DNA of 64,000 nt from Monarcha castaneiventris obscurior (GCA_026261815.1 JAMPIT010000417.1:467501-531500), one strand, 5' to 3'; counted from the first letter of the stretch, positions 39,023 to 53,800 are shown. Made by a program: numbers and translations. Notes: generated by a model not told the origin, from the letters alone.

Positions 39023-42000
39023 TACACCAAAGAATATTTGTATTTTCTCATTTCATAATTCAATTGAATATTTAGATGGCTAGGCCAGTATAAATGTGGC
39101 CTTAATTGATGTAATTACATAAACTAAAGGAAAAGAGTGCATTAATACTTCATGGATTAGCAAACTAAACAAAATTTTTAACCTCACTAGTGATGTTTCC
39201 TGACAAGTGCAGGAAAAGTACAGTAACCAAAGTAGGGTAGTGTCCTAGACCCAGCCAAGTGCTCTTATTACTGGTTTACAGACCAGTAAGACCTCATCTA
39301 GTTCAAGTTTTTTTCCCCAAAATAATGATTTTTAGTGGGTTAATGAGCAGAAATGAGTATTTCAGTAAAAGTAATGAAGGATATTCCAAACTACACAGTC
39401 TCCTTTGAAATAACCCTCCTGTTTGATCTTGTGCCTGTGTAGCTAGTGCATACTTTCCAAATGGGTGAATTCTAGACTTAAATTTCTACATTAAGTGAAG
39501 TGTTTGGGTTCAGGTTTAGCACTTGATATGGCTATATTACACAACTATTATATGCTACTATTGACTGCCTCCTTTAAGCCAGGTCTTTGAATGAAAGAGA
39601 CTGAGACTGTCCATTTCTGTGCAGAAATCAGTTGGGTGAGATGTATTTTAGATCATCTACTAAATCAGGGATTGCTGCTAATTTAAGAATAGTTTTATTG
39701 CAAATCTGTGTATAATTGATCTGCAATAAAATTTAGGTGGGAAACGGGTTAACAACCTCTCAAAAAGGAATATTTCTTTAGATCTAGGCTTCTATATTTG
39801 TGTATCTAGAAAATATTATGATCCAAAATGTTGATGCCAGCAGTGCACAAAGCTCTCAAACATCTGGTAGCCTAATAGAGGGCTTTTCAGGATCACAGTG
39901 GATTCTTTCATTGCCTAAAATATTTTTAGTGCTCACTGAAGATTCTTTGAATCTATGCTTTCTCTGTGTTATGTTGAATTGGAGGTGAAGTTTCCCACCT
40001 TCAAAGAGCTGATCTGAGTGTATTGCTATGAAACTTCACAGAAAATATTTTCTTCTGCCAGTTAAGTAATACCAATGACAAAACAGGTTTACCTTTCAAA
40101 GATAACCAAGAGTTTTAATACAAGTATCTTTTTATATCAGCCAAAAAAATTGGTAGCATTTTGGTTTGCAAAGAAAAAATTATATACTCCATAAAAAAGA
40201 CTTGAAAATATTTCTAACCTTTAAAAATATTATAAAAAATCATCAGACTAAAGTAATTATTCAGATTAATACAGACACAAATACTAATGAGAATATAAAT
40301 AAAATGCCATTTTACCATACGCAGTAGAGATGAATTCTGCTAGGAAATATTTTGTAATATATTTAAATCATGGAAGTGGTCGGTGCACATTTTAAGTATT
40401 TGTGATTAAGCAGAAGCTTAAGACTTTATGTTGAAACCAAATTATTTAAATCAACCTTCTTAATTTTCCTGGGCATGATTTCCCTGTTGCTGCACTCATA
40501 AGCAGTAACAATAGAGTATAGTGTAAGAATATAAGAATAAGAATATACTTAGCACAGCCAAGATCTCAAGTATTAATAAGTGAAGTGCAGCGGTCAAAGG
40601 CAGTCAAACCATGCATTCTGAAAAGGTAATCTATGGAAGTGTGAGCAAGGTATGCCCTTTGTATTATTAACAGTAAGCTATTGTGTATGTCCTGTATACT
40701 TGAAAGCTACCATTATGATTCACAGATGTTTTCCTATTAATAACATAATATTCACAAGACATGAATCATGTAGGTATTTTTAGTAGCATTTTTATTTCTT
40801 CTTATTATTAATTCAGTAGAAATTTCTAACATCTTGATATTATTATTGTATACTGAATTTAAAAAAGATTTTTCCAGTGATTCTTTTTTTGCATACTCTA
40901 GGATTTATAAGTTTTTTAAAATTAATTTAATGAAATGATATAAATTTTCCTTGTCTTTTATTCAGTATCTACTTATTCTATCTGGCAAAACATGCCTAGT
41001 CTTCAAAATGTGTCCTTTGACTAGTTAAACAGTTCAGCTCTAACCTACAGCTAGTAGTTGTGTCCATTACCTTTTATCCAGTTGACAGGATTGACGATAA
41101 TTAATTGAAACAGGAATACTGTAGAGCATATGGGTGGAATTTGAGGCCAGATGTGTCTCTAGGCACTGCTGTTAAAGATAGCAAAATGGCCCTCCTCTAT
41201 TTTCTTAGTTTCCTTACACTGATATTGTACAAATGAAGAATAAATGCTATTGATAAAGAAGGACCAATTTAAAGAGTGAAAGCTACTCCTGGTGAGGGAC
41301 AGCCTTTCCATTGACTGCAACAAAAGTAAGAAATGTGATTATCTAGGACTGTGTGTCCCCCCACATTTTTTTTTTTTTTTGGTGGGGTATTTTTTTGGGT
41401 TTGGTTTTGGTGTTTTTTTTGTTGAAGCTTCATAACTTTCATTTTCTTCTTTCTATCCCATTTTTGGAGTGTGTGAAGGGCTCATCAAAAGAAAAATAAA
41501 ATCCATCATGGGCTTCTCTGCTGGAAAGATTTGGGCTAACTCAGCTGTGGGGTATGGCATTGTGGAGGACTGAGAAGATGGAAAAGGATCTAAATGTACT
41601 GAAAGTACTAGTACACATAAATAGATCCACAAGAATTATATATTTAGGATACTGAAGAAGTGGTTATCTTTACACCCCAATAGAATTCAGGCAGAAATCA
41701 CATACTCAACTTGTAATAGTTAAAGGAGAAGAGCAGGAGAAGACATTAATATTGCGCTTGTCTTAATGGCCTACCATGAAAACTTGATAGTCTCCATTCC
41801 CAGATGACAAGGGACCATTATTTTCAATGTTCTGTACAAGATAAAAACTTTAAAACCGTAGCCCACTAAAACTATATTAAGATTTATTATAGGAAAGTCA
41901 TTTAAGTAATTTTGAAAATGTTCCAGGGGTTTAGATTAATAACCATTTCATTACTTACTACCTTTTTAAACTAGGATTTAACATGTTGCTCCATTTCAGC

Positions 42001-43019
42001 ACCAAGTGAGGTTGAGACTTTGCCATCATTCGTTATTCAATATCTGTTCCTGCTGAGGCTTACCTAAGCATGAATGAGTTTTGTTGGTTTTACATCATGT
42101 GATTTTATCTCCTGAACCTATTTGTGGCCTATCCACAAACAGCAAAACCATTTGAGTTTGTAAATGCCCCACTGTTGTACCAGGAGCCCACAACGGTACA
42201 TGACACTGCGTGTGCAGCCTCGGGAGCACTAAAGAGTGGGGAATCATCACTTATCCTGGTCAGCTGTTCGTGCTCTTTCTAACACAATGTAGTATGTGTT
42301 TTGCATAAATCACTTCAAAGGGAGATTCCTGATTCATATTCATTGTGCTTTACACCAAGAAAACTTTATGATTATATTTAGAGTGTAAAAAAAAATTCAG
42401 AGTAGTTACATTATAATAGAAAGAGGTTACTATTTCAATTATTTATTACTGTCACCATGGTCAGGGTGACATGGCAGAGTAAGTTCATTTTACCACAGCC
42501 ATCAGAAATTAAATGTCAAAGCTATTGAAGATTAACATGAGGTTCAGATGCATATTCTAGAAAATTAGTTAGTACCGAAAACAGGGTAGGTGTGAAAAAG
42601 GAAATCCTCAAGGCTAACATGCAGAAAGCATTTCAACTGGTAACATAAAAGTTATTCTTAAATGCTTTAATAAATATATTATTTTAAAAAAAAACCTATT
42701 TATTTGACTGAGCCTGAAAATATAATGAGCAGGACAAAGGATTTCATGAATGCTTTTTTCTGCTTTAACACTTCAGAAAGAAATGTTCAATTTTGACCTG
42801 ATACTGTTATTACTGTTGATACCAGTACATCAGGTACATCTGGTACGTAGTACATCTGTGTGTCTCTGATGTAGAGGTAACACGTGCTCAGCTTAGATAA
42901 AACTCACTGTAATGGAGAAAACAAGAGTGGTGGATTTACAGAACAGCTCACTTAAATTTGGTTCTTGAAACCATGCAGAAACATGGTTATTCACCTGAGA
43001 GGTCATAACAACCCACCAA
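39023..43019. other. Unique non-coding DNA
   Basis: Frames are at most about 62 codons and nothing is recognisable. It is strongly AT-rich with several A- and T-runs and a T/G-rich tract near 41.37 kb. Confidence 0.6.
41366..41424. repeat. T15 followed by T/G-rich low-complexity tract
   Basis: Fifteen T residues, then GGTGGGG and T-runs separated by GGG, GG and G. Similar tracts near 50.76, 59.25 and 60.21 kb suggest a shared origin or a common mutational habit. No element body is recognised beside it. Confidence 0.85.
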
Positions 43020-43560
43020 TATGAATTTGTAAAGAGCAAGCAATGTCAGAGCAGTGTAATCCTTCGATGAGACTACTGGTCTGTGAATTCCAGAGGGGTG
43101 AGTGCAGTATCTTGATCCCAACAGCCCTCTGGACATGGTTCTATCCAGCGCTGCAGTGGGGAAGTTAGGAAAAAGAAGAAACTGCTAATAATTGAGTGCA
43201 CGAATAGTTGGAAACCAACATTCTCAGTGTAGTTATCAATGGTTTGTTGTCTAATCAGGACAGATCTGGTTTATCTGGATGATAAAATAGGGTCCATGCT
43301 TATAAAATCTCTGTATAACATTTAGCTATAAAAGGTTTAAAAATCTCTGAAGGATCAGATTTGAATTCAAATGACATGGGTAAACTGGAGAAATGGTGAT
43401 ATCATTTGTGACACCAGTGGCAGGATGACTTTTCTTAGTGTCAAATGGAGATATGACATCCAGGAAAGAAAACCAAATGCATAACCACAAACTGAGAACT
43501 AGCTGAACAGAATGTTACAGAATCTTAAAGTGGAAAACTAAAAGTTCTGGAAATATCTTT
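43020..43560 (+). pseudogene. Degraded CR1 reverse-transcriptase (ORF2) region, ancient
   Basis: Scattered blocks appear in CR1 ORF2 order. TTCGATGAGACTACTGGTCT near 43064 corresponds to the segment before the catalytic part. AGTTATCAATGGTTTGTTGTC near 43231 is followed by GGGTCC and then by GACATGGGTAAACTGGAGAAA near 43373, which corresponds to the part just beyond the reverse-transcriptase core. Stops and small deletions break every frame, so it is long dead. It leads into the clearer CR1 3' end downstream, in the same orientation and at about the expected distance. The match is by eye and weaker than the 3' part. A profile search with amniote CR1 consensuses would settle it. Confidence 0.5.
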
Positions 43561-43689
43561 CCAACTTAGTTGTTTTTTCCATTAAAGGCAGATGTCATCA
43601 GGTTACCGTTAAGACAGCAATTATTATATTCCAAGTTCTTTCTAGTATATAAGAACAGTTTCAAACATTTTTCAGTGATTTAATGAAAA

Positions 43690-44146
43690 CTCAGGGAGTA
43701 TCAGTAAGAAAGGAAATTTTGAAATTATCTGAATGGAGGAATGAGATTATTAAGGCTGCAGAGGGAAAGGTAGGATAACAGCATTAAGGAGGAAATCAGA
43801 GCAAGGACCATAAAAACATTCAAATATGTGAATTTTAACAAAGAAAACAGTAATGAGTAACACTCCACAGTTGTAGTACACAGGACTAGGAAAAAACACA
43901 AACAAATCCAAAAGCAAAACCAGTTTAAATTTGCTTCAATAGGTAATAAGACAAAATATTAGAAAGCATTTCTAACTGTAAGGACTGTCAAATGGGATCA
44001 AGCTCTTTTGGGAAGATGTTGAATTTCTCTGCTGAATGTTTTTATGACTAACATAAGAGACGAACATCTGTCAGGGGCTGCTCAGTTATACTTGACCTTG
44101 ACTCAAAGCAGGGAAGTGCACTGGCTTAATCTATAATCCTGAAATA
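43690..44146 (+). mobile_element. Ancient CR1 LINE 3' end
   Basis: The clearest stretch runs from AATATTAGAAAGCATTTCTA and ACTGTAAGGACTGTCAAATG through GGGAAGATGTTGAATTTCTC, ACATCTGTCAGGGGCTGCTC and AGTTATACTTGACCTTGACT, ending in CTATAATCCTG near 44143. This order and wording match the 3' portion of older CR1 subfamilies shared among reptiles and birds: the ORF2 end, the short 3' UTR and the terminal ATTCTATG-type word. Divergence is clearly larger than in the 25.9-kb copy, so it is an older insertion. With the RT-like stretch upstream, about 1.1 kb of a roughly 4.5-kb element would survive. Confidence 0.82.
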
Positions 44147-44955
44147 TTAACATCCTTGGGACAGGAGACATACAGATTTCCAAAAGCTGGGGGGAAAAAA
44201 GCCTCTTTTAATTTTATCTGTGCAGTTCACAGAGGAGCCATTTACAAGTCATAATGAAAAAGAACCTCTTTAAAAATACATGAAGGGCAAATGTGTTTTC
44301 TTTATCAGCTCCAACAGTTTGGTGCACATTATAATTTCTTTCTGCTGTAACTTCCAGGGTCCCATTGATCTTGTGACTTGAGAGGACTCCTAGGTGGGAG
44401 TCTGTTACCCTGAGCAACATGACAGCATTAAATTAGTTGTACTCTGGGAAAATGAAAGTAGGCTACAGGCATATTTGCATCTCTGCCAATAAACACAGTG
44501 CTCCAAGTGCAGGACCTTTTACCACATTAATCTGTTAGTTTCCCCTATTAATGTTTTTTAGTGCTACCTGTCTTCCAGCTCCCTCATAAGACGGGTAATC
44601 TTATGGATCTGTTTGTCATAGGCCTCATACTGAACTCTGCTCAGTTGGTCTGCTTTATTGCATACATTCATTTTGAAGTTCATAAATGAGAAATCCAACA
44701 ATATGCAACTAGAGAAACCAGCTGGTTTTCAATGCCATTTTAACTGAATAATTATTTTTGTATTGCTAAAACACGGAAAGCTTTCTTACTTTTAAGAATA
44801 ATTTTAGGATTTGTGGAGAATAGCTTGATTCATACCTACTGCTAAAATATTTTTTCCTCACCTTCTGTATTAGTACATCCAGTGTTAGATCTAGGAGAAA
44901 TTTCTAGATATGCCTCAGTGCAGTCAAGTTTGGATTCATCTTTCCTAGGTTTGCT

Positions 44956-44991
44956 ATGCAAATTGATCTAGCTATGTAGATTGATCTAGCT
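44956..44991. repeat. 18-bp tandem duplication
   Basis: ATGCAAATTGATCTAGCT (44956-44973) is followed immediately by ATGTAGATTGATCTAGCT (44974-44991), with two differences. The first copy contains the octamer ATGCAAAT. Confidence 0.85.
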
Positions 44992-47900
44992 CATCTACAT
45001 CTCTGCTATGGTCAGTGGGTGGAGAGGCACCTTGAGCTGGTGAATCATCTCACCTGAAGAATTTTAAAGTAAACTGAAACCCAGGACTGTGGTATTCCTG
45101 GGTAGTATCACAGGTCCCCATCTTGGATGAATAAAGAGCGAAGAATTTGGAGAGGTGATAACACAAACCAACTCAGCCTGGGTGCTGTTGTAGTCTTTTT
45201 AGGGACAGCTATAACATACTTTCCTAGATGTAATTTGGAAATAAACTACCCTGTTAGAAAATGTCCTCCATGAACACAAATTTTAGGGTTGGGACTTTTT
45301 TCCCTTGCTTTCAGTTTGAGAGGGCTTTTTGTGCTGAAGTGATCCAACATGAGGTCAGCCAGGTTTGAAGGTGCATCTTGGATTATGACTACCAAATGAA
45401 GCACGCTTTCTTCCCACACAAAGGCTGGAAGATATTGCACTGCAACTCAGCAGCTGGAGAGGGTGTTGCTGCAGGCTGGCTTGCAGGAAATATCAGATGG
45501 CTCTAAACAGAAAGGTTCAGCTCAGAAATCACAGTGAACATCTCCACCCACTTGTTCAGAACTCTAAACTCTTTCCTGAGGGCAGGCACTGCACACCAGA
45601 GCAGGCGGCAGATTTTTCTATACTAGGTCTACATGGTGAGACTTGCCTAGAAATAAACACTTCACAGTTGAATCCAATATGAGCCTTGGGAATCTTGAGT
45701 CCACTGTACGTATTCTTCAAGAAAAGGGACTAACCTCCAACTGTCTCTTTAAATAGGATCCACTTCTAGTGCCGTTTATGCCCTTCTACCAGTAATTTTT
45801 TTAGCAGGTGCTCACTAAAAATTTACTGTGTTATTTTACAGTATTTGATAAACTACTTCTCAATTTCTTTAACTAATGATCTAATTTGGAAAGCATACAC
45901 AGTATGAATTTTTGATAAAATGGACTATAGATCAAAATAAGCAACTTGAAACTCTTCTGACTTTCTCCAAAAAATTGACAGCAGGAACCATGGGACTTGC
46001 TCAAGTGTGAGTGATGTACAATGGGTAGTAACATAATGTTGAGACAGGAAATTTAAGACATCGTTATCTTAATTTATAAATTATAAATCTCATTTTCCAC
46101 ATCTTCAGTCCTGTGAGCCTGTTTTTCAGCTGTGAAACTTAAAACAATAAATGAGAATAATCAATATCCCTGTAAACATGTTGGCTATGTTTCCAACTAT
46201 GATGATTAAACCTGCAATTTTATGCTTAGTTTCAAATTTGATGTCAATAATTTTTCAAACTAATAGAAGTTATTTCATACTGATGAAATTTCTCTTTTCT
46301 ACAGATATCTAATCCTGTTCCTGTGCTGTTATTAATGTAGAGTTTTGCAGGAAAACGGAACCCTCCATGAGCCCTAGGACACGTGGACCTAAGCCAGCTC
46401 TGCAGTGGAAGTGTTTTAACAATGGTTAAGGTAATAGTCAACTAAGCAGCCTTGATGGGAGGTGACATATATTAGGTTGTACTCACAACCTGATAATGTC
46501 CGTGGGCTAGTTTGGAATGCAGATGGTTAAGAACACTTCTGTCTGAATAAGAAATGGTGACATGTCTTTCAGTCTGCCCAAATGAATTTTGAAATCTTAC
46601 CAGAATTTCAAATCTTTGTGTCATTTACTGTCCTCTTTCCCTAATCTTTCACTTCCTTTAGATGACAGAAGCAGGGGGAGAGAAGCAAGCATGTTAATAA
46701 GAAATGTTTTTTCATTCCAAAATTTTCCTTGGGGCTTCCAAATGGAAAACAATTTATTTCTCAAGTAATCCAAAATATTATTGTCTTTTCTATCAGCTGT
46801 TAAATGTATTTCTTTTCATTTCAATATATCCAGAACTATATTTCTGAAGTTTTGTTGCTCTTTAAGCATCCTACTATCTTCCAATTCATTTTGGACTGTC
46901 CATTTAATTCAAACGGAAGAATCAAGTATGACAAGACCTATTTCTGCAATAAGCAGAGTTAACCTCTACAAAGAGCTGCTAGAAGTGGCTCTAGTGTTGG
47001 TACCTAGACAGAAACTGATTAAAACAGACACCACTACATGGAAATATTACACATTTTAAAAATGCCAGACAGTCTCAGGAGTATGATTGGTAATGGATTC
47101 CATCTGGTTTGGTTGTCTCTGTTCTGTCTCAGAATGACTTTATAATTAGCTTTGGATGTATTAAGACTTGTAATTTCAGTCCTGAAATAAGCTAGGTGGC
47201 ATCATAAAAGTTTAAAGGCAATATACAGGCTTAGATTTTCATTTTGGGAGATTCACATAGGAGGTCAAGGATTGACTTCAGTTAATCATGCATTCTGATA
47301 CTTAAAAGATCAAGTAGGTGAACTGGATATAGCTGAGGATATTGGATTAAATTAAAATATGCAAAATGGTCATTTAGATAAAGTAAATCTCGATGGGCTT
47401 TTTATCACTGAAAAATTCCTGAATTTTACTTACTTTAAATTGCTAATACAAAAAGTTAACTAGCAATTCAAAAAGGAGACGTGAGACACAAAATTTCTTT
47501 ATTTCTCTAAAAAGTAAAGACTGAGAAACTCACTATATCTTTACTGCTGGTATTATTAATTAATTTGACTCATTATGCAGTACCTTTACATCTATTACAC
47601 AGAGAATTATTTACTTCTGGAATTATTTACTCTACAAATTAAACCTTTCCAAAAATCAAATCCCTATGGATACCGAAAGGACATTAAATTTTATCATCTT
47701 CATTGGGAAAAATCATTTAATTATTTTGAATTTTTGTATTGTTCTTCAGTTATATAGTTTATATACATTCTTTCCCCTTGTTACCAGTCAAAAGTAACAG
47801 GATTATTACTTTTAAGCAAAGTCTTTTCTAATTATGAAGCACAATATCAGTCAACTGAGCATTGACTAAATGCTAATTCTAAAGCAATAGAAAATGGAAA

Positions 47901-50752
47901 AGGTTAATTGTAATCATTAAAGACATTTGAAGGTGAAAAATAATACTTTCCATCCATCTTGTATATTCAGTAAAACCGGGAATTATTTAATTAATAATTA
48001 GTGAAAATTTATAAACTGAACACTTCTGACAGTAATAATTGATTATACAGAACATCATGGAAAGCACTTCTAGCAGTTTGAGTTGGATGCCTGAGAGAAA
48101 TTGTTCATCTTATCTGGTGTATATCTCAAAAAAATAAGACACGTGTATATTTTACTTAAAACTGTGCTGGAATAAAGTTTCCATAAATTCTACTGTTACC
48201 TTTTCAAAGGTCAGTGGCAGCCAATCAATGGCATGATCCAAACTGTTGACAATAATAAGTGATGTAGACTGACACCAGCAAGAATGAGCTACCATGGGTT
48301 TAAAATAAATTTGACATAAGACTACGAAAAGATTCTTTATCATTGTGAATAATTATGTTGCAATTCTGCACTTATGATGAAAATTAAATGGCTTCTGAAT
48401 CTGACTTCCCAGCAAATAGGCACAGATAAGTTGCAGTCCTTACTGGTGTTTGAAAATTTCTAGCTCTCAGGAAAAGAGGAAATCTAAGAAAAAACATAGA
48501 TGATGACACTTTGGTTCTAGTGCAAAAGACCGGTGATATTCACAGTAGTAGTTCTAATGCTGTCTAAAGGCTACAACTCTAAGACTCATTTAATAATATA
48601 CTGTATTAAAAAAAACCTAAAAACCAAGTAAATAAAACTTACTTTTATCTTTTACTTTTTAAACAATTTTGACAAAAAAATCTTCATAATGAAAATTCCT
48701 TGTAACACACTTTCAGTGCAGTTGTGCCTTTTGATTTATTGATATTTGTTGATGGAACAAGATGAAAGGTCAAATTCAAACAGCAGTTGTGTAGGATTTT
48801 CTCAAATCACAAAATGTATGCACTTAAGCCAGTGCCTCCAATGTTACATAGCTGAGCTTCATTCCTCTACACCATCTTTGTCTTTCTCTAACTTTCGGAG
48901 TGTTCATATTTCTGAGAGTCTCATAACCAGTATTATTATTACCCATATAATATATAACTGTCCAGTCAATTTTTCTCTCATTCAAATAATGCTAAACTTT
49001 GATTAAGACTGATTTTAATACAGTGCCAAAATGAATGGGAGAAATATAATGAAAGGCTTTAAAAAGTATGGGAAAATACAGTATTGTATTCTCTTATGCT
49101 ATCTGAAGATATCCTATGACACCTTCAAAGATAGCTCTGATTTGATTTAAATTATCAATAACATCTTAAAATATTAGGTCTAAAAATAATTCAAAATTAA
49201 TGTGGAAGATCACCAATGAGCTGCAGGCAGGGAAGAAAATATTCCTGTATTTCAGTGTATGGTCACAAAATATGTTGGTGCAGCAAGGTAACACAACTCT
49301 ATGCATTGATAGTGAATAATATTAAAAGCAAAACAATAAAGTGAAAATAACTAAAACTGTAATGCATTGACCTCCTCTCAATCTTGTAACACAAATGTTG
49401 GGGTTTTTTCCTTTGATCCATTTTAAGCCATTGTGAATAGTGATGATTAAGTACAAAGTCTTTCACACACATACATTTAATCACATATACATATACATGC
49501 ACCATCTAAACCAAAAAGTCTTATGAAAGCCCAACAAGCATTTAGCTACATCTACCCATATAAAAAATAATCCTATTTTACTGGTGTCAGAGAACAAAAA
49601 ATTAAAAAATAAATATTAACTGTGTGTATAATTACATACTTTCTCCTTTTCTAGTGATTGTTGTTTGTTTTCCTTTAATCTGTGAAAGAATTTTCTCTTC
49701 GAGGATGTTTTTAAAAATGGACTGAAACCTCCTTTTGGCTGATATGACAGAGGTTAGGATAAAAATTTACCTTAAATGAAAAAGTAGAACTCACTCTTGC
49801 AGAGTTTCATCATCAGGATGCTTGTATCCAGCTAGTACAAAGTAAGAGACAGCTCCAAATTTTGCTGAAAAAGGTGTTAAGATTGCAAGTAGATTAATTG
49901 TTATGCATAAAAATTACTAAGCCAGGAAAAACTGGTAAAATGACAAACTTCTTTGAACACACTCTTAATAATCCATAATTTAAATACATAATCTCTAAAA
50001 AGTTTATTTTATATAAGACAATGCAAATTTATGCTGAAAAAGCAAAATATTCTGAGGGGACTACTGGTAGGAAAGATGAGGCTCTCAAATATGCACAAGG
50101 AGCTGAACTTCTTCTGTTCAAACCTCTTGTCTAATATCTGCAGAATTTCTCCAGCTTGCTTGGGTCAAGTTCATGGCTTCACACACAATGATAGGTGGTC
50201 CTTTGAAGAGGACCAGATTTGGGTTTTAGATTTCTGTTGCTGAACATTGTGTCTTATTCACAGTGACCTTTTACACTTCGTGCCAAAATGGTGCACTGTT
50301 TTCTTTAGTTTGAGTTTGTACAGCTTCATTTTTCAGACCTAGAACAATTCTATAATTGTTTTTTTTCTGTGTTCAATGATATTTTTCCTTTGTAAGTACT
50401 TAAAGGTCATGAATTTGGATAAGGTGCTGATTCTCACTGAATGTAAAATTGGGATTGTTACAGTCCTTTTCTGCCCACTTCCAACTTTTATAATTTTTCA
50501 GCTGCATGAATAGGATACTAACTTTCACTACTGTCTCCCCATCAGGTTCACACTAGTGATAACATACCTTTCTTTCAGTAAACATCTGTAATGTTTTCTC
50601 AAATCTCAGATTTTGTCTTTGAAGGCGTATATGATAATCCCCATATCTTTTAATTATAATTAAAATATGTAGTTACATTACAAACTTTGAATTTAATGTT
50701 AGGGTATAAGATGTTCTGAATTGGTATTGCATCATTTGCTTCCAAAATTCTG

Positions 50753-50800
50753 GATTTTTTTTGCTGGTTTTTGTGGGGTTTTTTGTTTTTGTTTTGTTTT
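50753..50800. repeat. T/G-rich low-complexity tract
   Basis: T-runs interrupted by single or grouped G residues, the same style as the 41.37-kb tract. Confidence 0.75.
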
Positions 50801-53800
50801 AATAAACATCTCTTTAGAAGGGCACTTTATTAATATAAGGTTAGGTCTAGTTTCTAGTTTGTGACCTATGGATGTATATAAAAGTAGAGGGTATAGCATC
50901 AAGTTCACCAAGATGAATGACAGATGATGGATGATTCATAGTGTGAAGCAGAGCACATCACATAATCAAATTGCCAACCTTACTCTTTTGTGCTCAACTT
51001 TATTTTTTTAAAGGGGAGGAGATGGAATTTGAGTATGGGAATTTTGCCCTGTGATTGCTTGATAACCACAGACAAATATCACATTTGCTGTTCATGCACA
51101 TGCAAATATCCCATGGCAAGACAATGGGTTGAACAATCCCGGACAGGGAAAGTGACTGAGGAGGTCCCCCAGGAATGTAGAGAATCACAGGCAAGTCAGT
51201 ATTATAAAGTTGTACAGTCTCATAATGGGAATTCTTTAGCACTTTCAGTTTATCCTGATCTGTGCGACAGTTTTACATTTGGTTGTCATGTTCATTTGGC
51301 TAACAGCTTCTTAGACAACATGATAAGCAAGTAGATTTTGTTTACTAAACCCTTGCATTCTGGCAAAGAAGAGGATCATCAACAAGCTTTGCTCTACTAA
51401 GTAATAAAAGTACAGTGTCTAGTAAAAAAAAAAATAAATCAGAGCTCATGACAATTGGATGTATTTGAGTATAACAGATGTTTTAGATTTTTTTGCTAAC
51501 ATCTATTGCAGTAGCCTAAAGAGAAACAGACAGGTAATGTGTAATTAAATTGATGCATTCATGTGTTAGAGGAAGCCATATAAAAGTAAGTGTCCCAAAG
51601 AAGGGTATCATATTGGCCTCTAAAGATTAACATAAATTATCTGCTAATCATAAATCTGTATTTTCTGAAGGTTATTCAGTTAATTGAATTGTTCATCTTT
51701 GTATGAGGTAGATCTTGGTCTCTGTTAACTGTAATGTATATATTTTCTTGTGCTTAAAGTCAATTGAAAAAAAAAGTGACAAGGGATTACTTTCATTCCT
51801 CATCTCCATGTACATATGTATCTACACCACACGTACAAAGACACATTCCCCTGCACAGGTGCACATACATATATATTTCTGAGTTGAAAGCAGATGTATC
51901 TTTAAAATATTATTTTTATTTGTTTTGGAAGTCTAAGAGTGAATTTGAAAATGTGACTTCAGTTCTCATCTAAACTATTTTGTTTACCACCATGGAGCGT
52001 TTCAAAATGCATCCATCTACAAGAGCTCCTAAACAGCTCTTCATTCAGACATAATGGTAATATTTCATGAATTCCCATGGCCATTTCTGTATTGTGCTCA
52101 GCTATTCCGAATAATGAAAGGAGTAAGACAGATTGGCACTCCGCAACAGCCAAGGGAGGAAAGGTTTGGAAAGAAAATTTCTTGCTAGACATTTGAGCAG
52201 ATTTCATATACAAGCAAGCCTGGTAGGAGAAACAGAAAATGGAAAACTACTTCTGCAGAAGTAACCTGGCCACAAGGGAAGACAGTGGTCCGGTTGCCTG
52301 CTCTTGCTCTAACCAAAGAGAATTGTAAATTAATTGAGCTTTCAGATGTGTTCAGGTAAAGGCCATTGTTGATTCTGTGATAATTTCTTCTCAGTTTTTA
52401 TGGTCTACTGTGACATGCAGTGTTAATTAATTCTTGAAGTGTGAAGTTTTTCTTAGAATAAGGTTTATGAAAACCAGAAAAACAGGCACCTGCTGCTCCC
52501 ATCAAATCCTGCGGCTATTTGTCAACTGTTTCTGCAAATCCATTATATGTGCAACAGAAAGCACAACTGACAGAACAAAATAGCGTTCTAAAAAGAGAAA
52601 CAAAGGTACCATTTTGGCAGTCCAGCAGCATTCATTTATTTCCCATTCATGATCACATAGCTTGACTCCAAGTGTTTGGCTAAAGAAGCAAACCCAAACT
52701 GAGTCTTAATATAAAATCTTATTCTTATATACATTTAGGAATACATACAGCATTCCTCTTTTTCTCCTCCATCATCATCAGCTTTTGCTATATACGACTC
52801 CATTATGACATCACATAGCTTGCATAAAACCTATTTTTATTAACTCTCTCATCATTGTCAAAAGTTTGCTTTATTTCCAAGCTGCTTTGACATTGTGGTG
52901 AATGGACATGTTAAGTCTGTGGTAGTTTTATACTACAGACAGAAGTCCCCTAGTTCAGAAGGGTGAGAGTACCAACTTTAGGAAGGAAATGTGTCTAAGT
53001 GGATTTGTATATCTTTCCCTAGAGTAGTTATTTCAGCCTGACTGGCCTACAGTGAGATTGCTATTTATTTACATAATTTTTATATGTTTCTAGTTTAGAA
53101 TGATACTTCAAATAAGAGGTGAAAATGTGGAATATCTAGTGGAGATTTTACAACCTGATATTGTGTATGCACTTAGTACATTTAATTCAAGCTGTACAAC
53201 ATTTTGTGAATTTACAATTATGTTACATAGGAAGGGATTTAATTAAAAATATTTTGGAGCCTCAGTTAAGGTTTACCATACTTGCATCTTATGGTGCCAT
53301 CTTTTTTTCCTTCCTTTTTGGCATGTATTATCTGGAGATCTCTGCCATTCAACATTATACCCCTGTGTGTCACATCTCTTGTTTGCTACCAACACAGAGA
53401 GTTTTCTGAACTCTGGTCTTACCTTTTCTTATAGTTTTTCTCCTTTTTATTTTAGGGGATATTTTAAAAATATTTTTTGCTTCCCTTGTATTTTCTACAG
53501 CTGTTTCACGGGCCACTGTCCTTGAACCAGTTCTTGTCTCACATCATTCCATGTTAATATCTCCAAATGAGAACTATCTATGAGATCAACTAGTAGCTGA
53601 ATTATGTCCAAAACCATCTTGGCTGCCTTCTGGAAGTATTTTGTATAAATTTGCTGTCAGCTGAAGCTCTACTTGGCTAAAATCTCTCTTAATCTCTCCC
53701 ACATGAATCTTTCCTTCCTAACTTTCTCAACTGTGATGTCATCCTTCTGCTGACATTTAAAACTCTCTCTGTCTCAGAGAGCTTTCTGGATTTTCATGAC

